Under the pieces are notes generated by a model. It was not told where the DNA came from, ran no database searches, and worked only from the letters and a program-made list of their open reading frames with translations. From Adhaeribacter pallidiroseus (GTDB lineage: Bacteria; Bacteroidota; Bacteroidia; Cytophagales; Hymenobacteraceae): a stretch of DNA of 64,000 nucleotides. This document shows positions 26,269 through 35,723 of this stretch, one piece after another. Numbering within the stretch: the stretch's first letter is position 1; every line of letters begins with the position of its first letter. Position numbers and translations under genes: made by a program. The stretch covers positions 2,542,001 through 2,606,000 of the forward strand of contig NZ_QASA01000001.1 of assembly GCF_003340495.1 (NCBI RefSeq), read 5' to 3'.

Positions 26269-28974
26269 TTACTTTTCCATTGTATTCAATAATTGTTCCA
26301 AACTGTACTCATCCGGTATAAGCACATCGCGGGCTTTGCTACCCTCAAATGGCCCTACTACGCCAGCTGCTTCCAATTGATCAATTAACCGTCCGGCCCG
26401 GTTATAACCTAATTTTAAACGGCGTTGCAGCAAAGAGGTACTCCCTTGCTGATGCGTTACAATAATGCGGGCGGCTTCTTCAAATAAGGAATCGCGGGTA
26501 CTGGGGTCAAAGTCGGCTTTATCGTTGCCGCTATCGTCGCCAATAAATTCCGGTAATAAATAAGCATCATTATAACCCTGCTGGTCCCCGATAAAATCAC
26601 ATATCCGGTCTACTTCCGGCGTATCCACAAAAGCACATTGCAAGCGAATTAAATCCGATCCTACCGAAAACAACATATCACCCTGACCAACCAACTGCTC
26701 CGCTCCACCGGTGTCTAGAATAGTGCGGGAATCTATTTTGGAAGTAACTTTAAAGGAAATCCGGCACGGGAAGTTCGCCTTAATAATACCCGTAATAACG
26801 TTAACCGAAGGCCGCTGGGTAGCTACCACCAGATGAATACCAATGGCCCGGGCTAACTGGGCTAAACGGGCAATGGGCGTTTCTACTTCTTTACCGGCCG
26901 TCATCATTAAGTCGGCTAACTCATCAATCACCAGCACGATAAAGGGCATAAACCGGTGGCCTTTTTTCGGATTCAACCGCCGTTCCACAAACTTTTGATT
27001 ATACTCTTTTAAGTTCCGGCAACCGGCATCTTTCAGCAAATCGTAGCGCATGTCCATTTCCATGCACAACGAGTTGAGCGTATTAATTACTTTTTTGGTA
27101 TCGGTGATTATCGGCTCATCGCTGTCCGGAAGTTTAGCCAAAAAATGCCGCTCAATCTTATTAAACAACGATAGCTCCACTTTTTTCGGATCAACGAGCA
27201 CAAATTTAAGTTGACTGGGGTGCTTTTTGTAAATTAATGACGTTAGGATCGCGTTTAAACCCACCGATTTTCCTTGTCCGGTAGCACCCGCCATCAGCAA
27301 GTGCGGCATTTTGGCTAAGTCGGTAATAAAAACTTCGTTGGTGATGGTTTTACCAAAAGCAATGGGCAAATCCATCTCACTTTTTAAAAATTTTTCCGTG
27401 GAGAGAATGGACTTAATGGAAACCATTTCTTTTTTCTTGTTCGGTACTTCAATCCCAATGGTTCCTTTGCCCGGAATAGGCGCAATAATCCGAATCCCTA
27501 AAGCAGCTAAGCTAAGGGCAATATCATCTTCCAGATTTTTAATTTTGGAAATCCGTACGCCAGCGTCCGGCACAATTTCGTAGAGGGTAACGGTTGGGCC
27601 AATGGTAGCTTTTATGCTGGCAATCCCAATCGCATAGTTGGCTAAAGTTTCTACAATTTTGTCTTTGTTGGCTTCCAGCTCTTCTTTGGTTACCTGAATT
27701 TTGCCGTGGTTATAATCGTTTAGTAACTCAATATTCGGGTACTGGTAACGCGCCAGGTCCAGGGTTGGATCATAATTTTCCATGTTTTGCCCGACGGGCT
27801 CCACGGGAATGTCCGTTATTTTAAAATCGGGAGTAGGGGTTAAAAAAGGAGCAGGCGGCGTTTTTACGGGTTCCTCCTCCGAAAATAAATCTTCGTCATC
27901 TAAAAACGCCGGCTCATCATCGTAAGCTGGATCAATATCTAACTGAATTCCTCCGGTTAGCGGTTTGGTAGCTAAATTACTTACAGGTGCCGTTACTGCA
28001 CTAGTAGCTACCGTAAGTACCGGAGCGCTAGAAACGGTTAGCTCCAGATGACTTTTATCCGAAACCAACCGGTTGTTTACCACCAGCTCCATCTCGGGTT
28101 CTTCTTCTTCGAGCAAATCCTCCGCTAGCTCTTCTGATTCAATACCAGCCGTTGGATTGGCATAGTGGTTTAATCCGGAAGATTGTTGCTCATAGGTATC
28201 GGCATTATAAGCATTTACGGCGGAGCGGTTATCGGTTACTTTTTCCGGTACGGCAGAAACTACACCTTTTTTACCGGGCAGGCTGGTAATGTTAAAAAAG
28301 AAAACAATAAATGTAATCAGTAAAAACGCCAGCAAAAAAGCCGTTCCCAGGCCAATTAGGCTTTCGAACCATAAAGCGGTTTCGTAACCTATGCCGCCGC
28401 TTAGGTAAGATAAATCTTCAACCCGGTTTAGGCGCAATACCACATAACCCAGCAACAAACTGCACCAAACCATTGCAAAAACACAAATGGTATAAGTATA
28501 GGAAAGGGATACCTGCGTACGGCGGAATAATATTTTATAGCCACTGAAAAAGATGATCGGAATAATAAAAAAAGAGGCCACCCCTACCCATTCATAAATA
28601 AAATAATTAGAAACCCAAGCCCCGAATAAACCCAACCAGTTCTCTGATTCTAAACCAGAATTTTTAAGATCACTGGTTTTTAAGGATTCCACCACACTTT
28701 GGTCGGCTGGTCCGGTAAATAAATACGACACAAAAGCAATTAACAGGTACAGCGCCGTTAATAGCAAGGTGAAGCCTATCAGCAAATGAAACCGGCGATC
28801 CCGCAAAAAGGAAAAATTAAAAAATTTTAATTGGGGGAAAGTCCAGCGGGCTTTTACGGCTTTATCTGGTTTGGGAGAGGTGCTGTTGCGGTTCACCGGC
28901 TCATTCATGGCCTTGGGGCTATTCTTAGCCTTCGGCGCATTTCCTGCATCACGTTTAAAAGTATTCGTAGCCAT
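26269..28974 (-). CDS. ftsK: DNA translocase FtsK
   Basis: 901 residues. Four to five membrane helices lie in about the first 210 residues (for example LLIGFTLLLTALYLLIAF). An acidic/Pro-rich linker (about 250-400) is followed by the motor domain. There the Walker A is MAGATGQGKSVGLNA and Walker B is IVLVIDELADLMM. The C-terminal gamma winged helix is present (LLQRRLKLGYNRAGRLIDQLEAAGVVG). It is a septal hexameric pump that aligns chromosome ends for XerCD recombination; an xerD-type recombinase lies at 31067. A TATTTTTG box on the minus strand (29032-29039) may be its promoter. Confidence 0.97.
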   Translation of the reverse strand: MATNTFKRDAGNAPKAKNSPKAMNEPVNRNSTSPKPDKAVKARWTFPQLKFFNFSFLRDRRFHLLIGFTLLLTALYLLIAFVSYLFTGPADQSVVESLKTSDLKNSGLESENWLGLFGAWVSNYFIYEWVGVASFFIIPIIFFSGYKILFRRTQVSLSYTYTICVFAMVWCSLLLGYVVLRLNRVEDLSYLSGGIGYETALWFESLIGLGTAFLLAFLLITFIVFFFNITSLPGKKGVVSAVPEKVTDNRSAVNAYNADTYEQQSSGLNHYANPTAGIESEELAEDLLEEEEPEMELVVNNRLVSDKSHLELTVSSAPVLTVATSAVTAPVSNLATKPLTGGIQLDIDPAYDDEPAFLDDEDLFSEEEPVKTPPAPFLTPTPDFKITDIPVEPVGQNMENYDPTLDLARYQYPNIELLNDYNHGKIQVTKEELEANKDKIVETLANYAIGIASIKATIGPTVTLYEIVPDAGVRISKIKNLEDDIALSLAALGIRIIAPIPGKGTIGIEVPNKKKEMVSIKSILSTEKFLKSEMDLPIAFGKTITNEVFITDLAKMPHLLMAGATGQGKSVGLNAILTSLIYKKHPSQLKFVLVDPKKVELSLFNKIERHFLAKLPDSDEPIITDTKKVINTLNSLCMEMDMRYDLLKDAGCRNLKEYNQKFVERRLNPKKGHRFMPFIVLVIDELADLMMTAGKEVETPIARLAQLARAIGIHLVVATQRPSVNVITGIIKANFPCRISFKVTSKIDSRTILDTGGAEQLVGQGDMLFSVGSDLIRLQCAFVDTPEVDRICDFIGDQQGYNDAYLLPEFIGDDSGNDKADFDPSTRDSLFEEAARIIVTHQQGSTSLLQRRLKLGYNRAGRLIDQLEAAGVVGPFEGSKARDVLIPDEYSLEQLLNTMEK

Positions 28975-29042
28975 GCTTTTTAGAAACCTCTAATTTACAT
29001 TTTTATCTTAATCTACCTGAACAAAAATACTTATTCTGTCCG

Positions 29043-30074
29043 TTACCTTTGGAGAATTGCCTGGTTAATTTTGCGGACTAAGCCCGGCCCCTCGTATATA
29101 AAACCGGTATATAACTGTATTAAATCGGCCCCGGCATCGAGCTTTTCCAGCGCATCGGCCGCGGTCATAATCCCGCCAACCCCAATCAGCCGGATGTTTA
29201 ACGGTAAATTTTGGCGGAGGTATTTGATAATTTCGGTGGAACGTTTGGTAAGCGGTTTACCACTTAAACCCCCGGCTCCCATGGTCGCCACCTGGGCCGA
29301 ATTAGTAGTTAAATTTTCGCGACTGATGGTGGTATTGGTCGCAATCAGGCCACTTAATTGGGTACTAGTGGCGATCTGAACAATATCATTCAGTTGTTCG
29401 GTATTTAAATCGGGTGCTATTTTTAACAGCAAGGGCTTCGGTTTAGCCATGGCTTGGTTCTGGTCCTGCAATTCCGAGAGTAAGTGTTGCAAGGGCTCCT
29501 TATCTTGCAATTCGCGTAAATTTGGGGTATTGGGGGAGCTTACGTTCACGACAAAATAATCTACAACATCGTACAAGGCTTTGTAGCAATACAGATAATC
29601 CTTTAAAGCTTGGTCATTGGGGGTATTTTTATTTTTACCAATATTCCCCCCGATTATCGTAGTTCCTTTTCGGTTTTTAAGGCGGTGCGCCGCTACTTCT
29701 ACTCCCCGATTGTTAAAGCCCATGCGATTAATCAGGCCTTGATCCTGGGGTAACCGAAACAAGCGTGGTTTATCATTACCGGGCTGGGGCATGGGCGTTA
29801 AGGTGCCAATTTCGATAAAGCCAAAGCCAAAATTTTCAAACTCATCCACTAAACGGGCATCTTTATCAAAGCCAGCCGCCAGACCCACCGGGTTCGGAAA
29901 CTTTAAACCAAATACTTCTCGTTCTAAACCCGGGTGATCTAACCGAAATAATTTTTTACTCAACTGCGCGGCAAAGGGCAGCCTAAAAGCGGTTTTAATG
30001 CCCGGATAAGAAAGATCGTGAATTTGCTCTGGATCTACCTGAAATAACAAAGGACGAATAAGTGGCTTATACAT
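29043..30074 (-). CDS. pyrD: Dihydroorotate dehydrogenase (quinone), class 2
   Basis: 343 residues from the ATG at 30074 ([20 protein letters not shown]). An upstream in-frame start would add nine non-conserved residues. The N-terminal amphipathic segment is the membrane/quinone site of class-2 enzymes. FMN and substrate motifs follow: [46 protein letters not shown] (Ser base) and [20 protein letters not shown]. It oxidises dihydroorotate to orotate in pyrimidine synthesis, coupled to menaquinone. Confidence 0.96.
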   Translation of the reverse strand: MYKPLIRPLLFQVDPEQIHDLSYPGIKTAFRLPFAAQLSKKLFRLDHPGLEREVFGLKFPNPVGLAAGFDKDARLVDEFENFGFGFIEIGTLTPMPQPGNDKPRLFRLPQDQGLINRMGFNNRGVEVAAHRLKNRKGTTIIGGNIGKNKNTPNDQALKDYLYCYKALYDVVDYFVVNVSSPNTPNLRELQDKEPLQHLLSELQDQNQAMAKPKPLLLKIAPDLNTEQLNDIVQIATSTQLSGLIATNTTISRENLTTNSAQVATMGAGGLSGKPLTKRSTEIIKYLRQNLPLNIRLIGVGGIMTAADALEKLDAGADLIQLYTGFIYEGPGLVRKINQAILQR

Positions 30075-30198
30075 ACGGTAAAGGTAAGGCACTCCGGGCA
30101 AAAATGTAAGAGCCGATTTTACTTATTCTTGCACCCGTTTTTTAAATTTTTAACAACCATGCTTGATCCACCTGCATCAAAATTCAAAAAATAAGCCA

Positions 30199-31032
30199 GT
30201 GAGAATCGTAATCGTCTTATTTTGGGTGTTTGTTATAACTGGTTGGGGACCGCAAAATCCGGCGGAAAAATTTTACTATGCTATAAGCTGGCAGCAATTT
30301 GTGCGTTTGCCGGAAGTAAGTAAACCCATTCCATTGCACAAACCGGACTACGACTTACTAGATGCCGCCATTTTTCAGGTAACGAATAAAATCCGGGAGC
30401 AGGAAAAAAAACCTTTGTTCCGGTATTCGCCCATCCTCCACCGAACTGCCACTTTCCACGCCCAGGCCATGATTGATCTGGATTTTTATGATCACTACAA
30501 TTATAAGCAAATCAGTTACTTTACTCCTTATAAACGCATTACAGCCTTTGGAGGAATGTTTCATTTTACCGCCGAAAACATTGCTCAGTACGATATTATA
30601 AATACAGCATTAGAATATTGCCCGGCCCGACAAAAAGACGGTTCTTTTAAATATCTAGATTGCGCTACCAAAAATCCGTACCGGGTATATACTTATATAA
30701 CTTATGCGGAGGAAGTTGTACATGGGTGGTTGCACTCGCCGCCGCATCGCAAAAATCTATTAGGGACGGAATATCAATTTTTGGGTGCCGCGGCCCGGAT
30801 TTCTAAAAATCCTTACCAACAGAGAAAAGTACCTTTTGCCCGGTTGGTACAAAACTTTGGCGGGTATGGCTCCCCCCCACCGATTCTACAACCCAATCTC
30901 CTAACTCTGGTGAACATTAAATTAAATACAAGCAGCCAGACATCTTATTATGACTTGCCAGAGTTTGTTAAACGGAACAATCGAGGTAAAAATTTAAAAA
31001 ATCAATACGTAATACTCCTTATACCTGAGTGA
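30199..31032 (+). CDS. Secreted CAP-domain (SCP/PR1) protein
   Basis: 278 residues from a GTG at 30199, chosen because it gives a signal-peptide-like start (RIVIVLFWVFVITGWG); the frame is open to a TTG at 30163. The CAP domain shows HRTATFHAQAMIDLDFYDHYN and FTAENIAQYDI. It also has VVHGWLHSPPHRKNLLG, which gives the His/Glu cavity residues of the family. CAP proteins are extracytoplasmic and of varied function (peptidase-like or ligand binding). It is a single gene, convergent with xerD. Confidence 0.82.
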   Translation: MRIVIVLFWVFVITGWGPQNPAEKFYYAISWQQFVRLPEVSKPIPLHKPDYDLLDAAIFQVTNKIREQEKKPLFRYSPILHRTATFHAQAMIDLDFYDHYNYKQISYFTPYKRITAFGGMFHFTAENIAQYDIINTALEYCPARQKDGSFKYLDCATKNPYRVYTYITYAEEVVHGWLHSPPHRKNLLGTEYQFLGAAARISKNPYQQRKVPFARLVQNFGGYGSPPPILQPNLLTLVNIKLNTSSQTSYYDLPEFVKRNNRGKNLKNQYVILLIPE

Positions 31033-31066
31033 AAATTTAAATTAATGGCCAGCCAACATACCAGCG

Positions 31067-31966
31067 CTAACTCCGCGGGTGAAAATCCTGAATAATCTGT
31101 TTTAAATAATCGCGATCCAGGTGCGTGTAAATTTCGGTGGTGGTAATGGATTCGTGGCCCAACATTTCCTGCACGGCCCGTAAATCGGCGCCCCCTTCGA
31201 TTAGATGCGTGGCGAACGAATGCCGGAAGGTATGCGGACTGATAATTTTATTTAGGCCAATTTTTTGGGCTAACGATTTAATGATAGTAAACACCATCAC
31301 CCGGGTAAGCCCAGCACCACGCCGGTTTAAGAAAACGAAATCTTCCTGCCCTTTTTTAACCGGAATATGTACCCGAATTTCTTCCAAGTAAATTTTTAAA
31401 AATTTAAGGGCATCGCGGCCAATGGGTACTAAGCGCTCTTTGTTGCCTTTTCCGGTTACCCGCAAAAAACCCATATCGGGGTAAACATTACTAATTTTAA
31501 GTTCTATTAACTCCGACACCCGTAAACCGGAACTATACAAAGTTTCGAGCATGGCCTTGTTGCGGGCTCCTTCTGGGGTAGATACATCAATTGCTTCAAA
31601 TAGCTGGGAAATTTCTTCGTAGCTTAAAGTGTCGGGTAGCTTCCGGTTTAACTTGGGCGCCTCAATGGTTTCGGTGGGATCGGCGGAAAGGACATCTTCC
31701 ATGATTAAAAATTTATAAAAAGCCCGGATACCCGAAAGGGTACGCGCTTGCGAATGCGGCGTCATGCCCAATTCGTTCACCCAACCTAGTAGTCCCTGAA
31801 CGTGCGCTGATTTCACTTCCAAAGGTCCTACCTTCTCGCCACAGGCTTCCAAAAATTGCTCTAGTTTACTGATATCGCGCAAATAAGCTTCTACGGAGTT
31901 TCCCGACAAGGATTTTTCTAACTGCAAGTAGGCTTTAAATTGCTGTAAACCCGTGTTCCAATTCAT
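31067..31966 (-). CDS. xerD: Tyrosine recombinase XerD-type
   Basis: 299 residues from the ATG at 31966 (MNWNTGLQQF); the longer frame lacks homology. It has an N-terminal SAM-like core-binding domain (about 1-85), then the catalytic domain. This carries Arg in LYSSGLRVSEL, Lys in the VTGKGNKERLVP hairpin, HTFRHSFATHL (HxxR), LGHESITTTEIYTH (His) and nucleophile Tyr. All catalytic residues are present. With FtsK it resolves chromosome dimers at dif. It is divergent from aroQ. Confidence 0.92.
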   Translation of the reverse strand: MNWNTGLQQFKAYLQLEKSLSGNSVEAYLRDISKLEQFLEACGEKVGPLEVKSAHVQGLLGWVNELGMTPHSQARTLSGIRAFYKFLIMEDVLSADPTETIEAPKLNRKLPDTLSYEEISQLFEAIDVSTPEGARNKAMLETLYSSGLRVSELIELKISNVYPDMGFLRVTGKGNKERLVPIGRDALKFLKIYLEEIRVHIPVKKGQEDFVFLNRRGAGLTRVMVFTIIKSLAQKIGLNKIISPHTFRHSFATHLIEGGADLRAVQEMLGHESITTTEIYTHLDRDYLKQIIQDFHPRS

Positions 31967-32131
31967 AGTTATTTTACATAAAAAAACAAATAAGCACCCA
32001 TTACCCGGAAGTACCAAACTTTACTGCATCGTAATTTTTTTAAATTTTGTTTTAAATCCGACGGATTAGCTTGCATGAAAGCGGTTAATATTTTCAATAC
32101 CTTTGCAGCAAAAGCACTCGCATCTACCATC

Positions 32132-32587
32132 ATGAAGATTCTAATTTTAAACGGACCAAACTTAAACTTACTGGGCGTTCGGGAAAAATCGGTTTACGGA
32201 TCCCGTTCGTTTGAGCATTACCTGGAAGAACTGAAAACCGCATTTCCGGACCTGGAACTGGATTATTACCAAAGCAATATTGAAGGAGAATTAATTAATA
32301 AGTTACACGAAGTAGGTTTTACTTACAAAGGAATATTACTGAACGCCGGCGCCTATACCCACACGTCCATTGCGATTGCGGATGCTATTGCCGCCATTGA
32401 AACACCCGTAATCGAAATACATATCTCTAATGTGTACGCCCGGGAAGAATTCCGGCATCATAGCTACATTAGTAAAAATTGCAAAGGCTGTATCGTGGGT
32501 TTTGGCTTGGAAGGTTACCGTTTAGGTTTGGTGTATTTAAATAACTTTAAACCCAAGAAGTTAGGCTTTGAATTTAAAAATGCCTGA
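32132..32587 (+). CDS. aroQ: 3-dehydroquinate dehydratase, type II
   Basis: 151 residues from the ATG at 32132 (MKILILNGPNLNLLG), the canonical start; an upstream in-frame start adds 19 unrelated residues. Type-II motifs are GPNLNLLGVRE, the catalytic Tyr in VYGSRS, NAGAYTHTSIAIADAI, and IEIHISNVYAREEFRHHS with the catalytic His. It performs step 3 of the shikimate pathway. It is divergent from xerD, with a TACCTTTG -7-like box just upstream of the ATG. Confidence 0.96.
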   Translation: MKILILNGPNLNLLGVREKSVYGSRSFEHYLEELKTAFPDLELDYYQSNIEGELINKLHEVGFTYKGILLNAGAYTHTSIAIADAIAAIETPVIEIHISNVYAREEFRHHSYISKNCKGCIVGFGLEGYRLGLVYLNNFKPKKLGFEFKNA

Positions 32588-32641
32588 TTTTGAGCATGCA
32601 ATAATATTTATTTTAATCTCCTCCTTTAAGTTAAATTCACA

Positions 32642-33721
32642 ATGCCCGAACCTACTTTAAATTTTTATCCAGGTCCCTCTAAGGTTTATGACCAAGTGAA
32701 GGATTATCTAATTATGGCTTTTGATGAAGGCCTTTTGGGTATCCAGCACCGTAGCGAAAAGTTCGTGGAAATTTCAAAAAACACGGTAGCTTTATTGAAA
32801 AAGAAGCTGAATATTCCGCAGGATTACTACGTGTTCTTTGCCTCTTCGGCTACCGAGTGCTGGGAAATTCTCACCCAGAGCTTAGTGAAACGGAAAAGCT
32901 TTCATATTTACAACGGCGCTTTTGGCCAGAAATGGCTGGATTACGCCCGTAAAATCCGGCCCGAGTCTTCGGGTACCGCTTTTGACCTGCAAGCAGAAAT
33001 AAACGTGGCCGATTTGCAAGTGGCCAGTGATACCGACTTAATTTGTATTACCCAGAACGAAACTTCTAACGGTACTCAAATAAAGGAAAATACCATTTTA
33101 AACCTTTTTAACCGTTTTCCCGACCCATTAATTGCGGTAGATGCTACTTCCTCGATGGCGGGCATTAACCTGAAATTTATTAAAGCCGATATTTGGTATG
33201 CTTCGGTCCAGAAATGCTTTGGCTTACCCGCCGGGTTAGCAGTAATGGTGTGTTCACCGCGCACCATTTACCGGGCTAAACAAATAAACGAACGCCGGTA
33301 TTACAACAGCCTGGTTTTGATGTACGAGAAAATGCTCAATTTTCAAACGACATATACTCCCAATGTTTTAAATATATTTTTACTTAATAAAGTACTCGAA
33401 CAACGACCGCTTATTAAGCAGATTGATAAGGACTTAACCCAACGCGCTCAGCAATTATACGACTTTTTTCAGGAACAAGTAACCAGTAATCTGGGCTTGC
33501 TCGTAGAAAACCCGGATGTACGTTCGTACACCGTGCTGGCCGTAAAAGGCGAGCCGAAAATGATTGAAGACGTGAAAAAAAATGCGGCGCGTCAGGGAAT
33601 TACCTTAGGCAATGGTTACGGGGCCTGGGCCAAAAACACGTTCCGGATAGCTAATTTCCCGGCTATTATGGATGAAGAGTACGGGGTGTTAAAAGACTTT
33701 TTTTTAAAATTTTACGCGTAA
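32642..33721 (+). CDS. Class V aminotransferase, phosphoserine-aminotransferase-like
   Basis: 359 residues. A fold-type I PLP enzyme starting NFYPGPSKV, as in SerC/alanine-glyoxylate families. It has FFASSATECWEIL in the cofactor phosphate region, an Asp in LIAVDATSSMAG, and the PLP lysine in YASVQKCFGLPAG. The AGT-like motif set with the SerC-like N-terminus suggests phosphoserine aminotransferase or a close relative acting in serine metabolism. serA is not in the window, so the symbol is left blank. It ends 2 nt before the earliest possible marC frame. Confidence 0.85.
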   Translation: MPEPTLNFYPGPSKVYDQVKDYLIMAFDEGLLGIQHRSEKFVEISKNTVALLKKKLNIPQDYYVFFASSATECWEILTQSLVKRKSFHIYNGAFGQKWLDYARKIRPESSGTAFDLQAEINVADLQVASDTDLICITQNETSNGTQIKENTILNLFNRFPDPLIAVDATSSMAGINLKFIKADIWYASVQKCFGLPAGLAVMVCSPRTIYRAKQINERRYYNSLVLMYEKMLNFQTTYTPNVLNIFLLNKVLEQRPLIKQIDKDLTQRAQQLYDFFQEQVTSNLGLLVENPDVRSYTVLAVKGEPKMIEDVKKNAARQGITLGNGYGAWAKNTFRIANFPAIMDEEYGVLKDFFLKFYA

Positions 33722-33762
33722 CTTTGCGGCTTCGTTTTTTTTTGCTTCTACGTTCGTCTTTC

Positions 33763-34332
33763 ATGTTTAATTTTAAAGAAATATTATCCGTCACGCTAAT
33801 CCTGTTTGCCATCATCGATATTATTGGCTCCATTCCCATCATCATTGAGTTGCGGAAACGGGAAGGGGTTATTCATTCAGAAAAAGCTACCTTGGTGGCC
33901 GGGGTGCTCATGATCTTGTTTTTGTTTCTGGGCCAGGAAATTCTTAAGCTATTCGGTTTAGATTTTGAATCTTTCGCTTTAGCTGGAGCTATTATTCTTT
34001 TTTTAATCGGGATGGAAATGGTGCTGGGCATTCATTTGTTTCAAACCAATCCAAATTCAAAAAGTGGCTCGATTGTGCCTTTGGCTTTTCCTTTGATTGT
34101 GGGAGCCGGTACGCTGACTACGCTTTTATCATTAAGAGCGGCTTATTCCTTGCCCAACATTTTGGTAGGCATTGTTCTGAATTTAATTTTTGTGTACACT
34201 GTTTTAAAATCCTCGAGCTGGATTGAGCAAAAGTTGGGCGACACCGGTTCCGATATTCTCCGGAAAGTTTTTGGCGTTATCTTATTAGCCATCGCGATCA
34301 AACTATTTAAAAGCAACATTCATTTGGGGTGA
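33763..34332 (+). CDS. MarC-family integral membrane protein
   Basis: 189 residues from the ATG at 33763 (MFNFKEILSV). The upstream frame to 33724 is non-conserved and is overlapped by a TAACTTTG -7-like box (33719-33726). Six membrane helices are evident, with the MarC signatures IDIIGSIPIII, ATLVAGVLMILFLFLG, GAIILFLIGMEMVLG and PLAFPLIVGAGTLTTL. The family's function is unresolved; it was once linked to multiple antibiotic resistance. It lies in the inner membrane. Confidence 0.9.
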   Translation: MFNFKEILSVTLILFAIIDIIGSIPIIIELRKREGVIHSEKATLVAGVLMILFLFLGQEILKLFGLDFESFALAGAIILFLIGMEMVLGIHLFQTNPNSKSGSIVPLAFPLIVGAGTLTTLLSLRAAYSLPNILVGIVLNLIFVYTVLKSSSWIEQKLGDTGSDILRKVFGVILLAIAIKLFKSNIHLG

Positions 34333-34535
34333 AGTTGGAAAGTTTAAAAGTTAAAAGGTTAATAAGGCAGAAAATTTAAAAATTTCTTTTCGCCGGCCTT
34401 GATTTTATAGCATTGTTTAATTACTAATGTCGATAAAAAACTTAATCCATTTTTAAGAAAAACTTACATTACAAACCTTCAAAAAGTTAAACCTTTTAGC
34501 TTTATAACTTTTTAACCTTAAAACTTCAAAACTAA
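34331..34535. repeat. AT-rich imperfect inverted-repeat element between marC and rnhA
   Basis: The left arm (34331-34367) is built from AAGTTTAAAAGTTAAAAGGTTAA words. The right arm (34478-34535) holds the approximate complement, e.g. TTTAACCTTAAAACTT, plus further permutations such as AAAGTTAAACCTTTTAG. The arms bracket about 110 nt with a GC-rich spot (CGCCGGCC). It resembles a small palindromic intergenic element rather than a terminator. Confidence 0.45.
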
Positions 34536-34536
34536 C

Positions 34537-35001
34537 TTGATTCAAATATTTACGGATGGTTCTTCGCGGGGGAACCCAGGACCGGGTGGATACGGTACTA
34601 TTTTACGGTTTAAGCAGTTTGAGAAAGAACTAACCGCAGGTTTCCGGCGAACCACGAATAACCGCATGGAATTACTCGCCGTGATTGTGGGTTTAGAGGC
34701 GCTTAAAACCGAAAACATACCCGTAACTATTTACTCGGATTCGAAATACGTGGTAGATGCCGTAGAAAAGAAATGGGTATTTGGCTGGCAGAAAAAAGGA
34801 TTTGCCGGTAAAGCCAACGCCGACTTATGGACGCGCTTTTTACCCTTGTACCGGAAGTTTCCGGTTAAATTTGTTTGGCTAAAAGGTCACGCCGGCCACC
34901 CGGAAAATGAGCGCTGCGATCAATTAGCCGTAGCCAGTGCTTTAAGCCGTAATTTGCTGATTGACCATTGCTATGAGGCGGCCGAAAAATTATTAAAGTA
35001 A
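34537..35001 (+). CDS. rnhA: Ribonuclease HI
   Basis: 154 residues from a TTG start at 34537; an in-frame TAA at 34519-34521 rules out an earlier ATG. The catalytic carboxylates are visible: Asp in FTDGSSRGNPG, Glu in NNRMELLAV, Asp in YSDSKYVVDAV, and His/Asp in LKGHAGHPENERCDQLA. It degrades RNA in RNA-DNA hybrids. It is followed after 8 nt by the TrmN6-like gene (probable operon). Confidence 0.95.
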   Translation: MIQIFTDGSSRGNPGPGGYGTILRFKQFEKELTAGFRRTTNNRMELLAVIVGLEALKTENIPVTIYSDSKYVVDAVEKKWVFGWQKKGFAGKANADLWTRFLPLYRKFPVKFVWLKGHAGHPENERCDQLAVASALSRNLLIDHCYEAAEKLLK

Positions 35002-35009
35002 AAACTTTA

Positions 35010-35723
35010 TTGGCTAATTCTTATTTCCAATTTAAACAGTTTCGGGTAGAACAAAGCCAATGTGCCATGAAAGTGTGTACCGATTCGTGCTTGTTCGGTG
35101 CCTGGGTACCAGTGGAACAAGCCCAGACCATCCTGGACGTTGGAACGGGCACGGGTTTATTAGCGCTCATGGCCGCGCAGCGTTCTTCCGCCCATATCCA
35201 AGCCGTTGAAATTGATATTATAGCGGCCGAACAAGCGCATCACAATTTTACCCAAAGTCCGTGGGCCGATCGGCTTGCATTGTTTAGCAATTCTTTGCAG
35301 GCCTTTGAACAGGTAAATACCGTCACCTTTGATATTATCATCAGCAATCCACCTTTCTACCAAGCTTCCCAAAAATCGCCGGATCAAGCCCGCAACCGGG
35401 CCATGCACACGATGGATCTACCTTTCCCGGATTTGCTGCATTTTTGTCAGAAATTTTTAAATCCTAGTGGCTCCCTTTATCTTTTATTGCCGCCCCATGA
35501 AGCCCAGGTAGTAACGGCACTAGCCGCTTCGTACCAACTGTTTCTGATACAAGAATTGCCCGTGTATACCCAAGAAGGCGGTAAACTTTTCCGGCGTATT
35601 TTACGCTTTGGCTTTCACGAGCAATTACCGGAATACCTATCTCCTATTTACATCCGCACTCCGGAGAATAATTACACCCAGGCTTTTGAGCAAATATTGC
35701 AGCCTTACTACCTTAATTTTTAA
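35010..35723 (+). CDS. tRNA1(Val) (adenine(37)-N6)-methyltransferase-like (TrmN6/YfiC)
   Basis: 237 residues from a TTG start. It has FRVEQSQCAMKVCTDSCLFGAW followed by SAM motif I ILDVGTGTGLLAL, an acidic VEID motif and the catalytic IIISNPPFY (N-P-P-F/Y of N6-adenine methylases). This layout is that of TrmN6, which modifies A37 of tRNA-Val. It sits 8 nt after rnhA. Its 3' end overlaps the convergent saccharopine-dehydrogenase-like gene by 4 nt. Confidence 0.88.
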   Translation: MANSYFQFKQFRVEQSQCAMKVCTDSCLFGAWVPVEQAQTILDVGTGTGLLALMAAQRSSAHIQAVEIDIIAAEQAHHNFTQSPWADRLALFSNSLQAFEQVNTVTFDIIISNPPFYQASQKSPDQARNRAMHTMDLPFPDLLHFCQKFLNPSGSLYLLLPPHEAQVVTALAASYQLFLIQELPVYTQEGGKLFRRILRFGFHEQLPEYLSPIYIRTPENNYTQAFEQILQPYYLNF

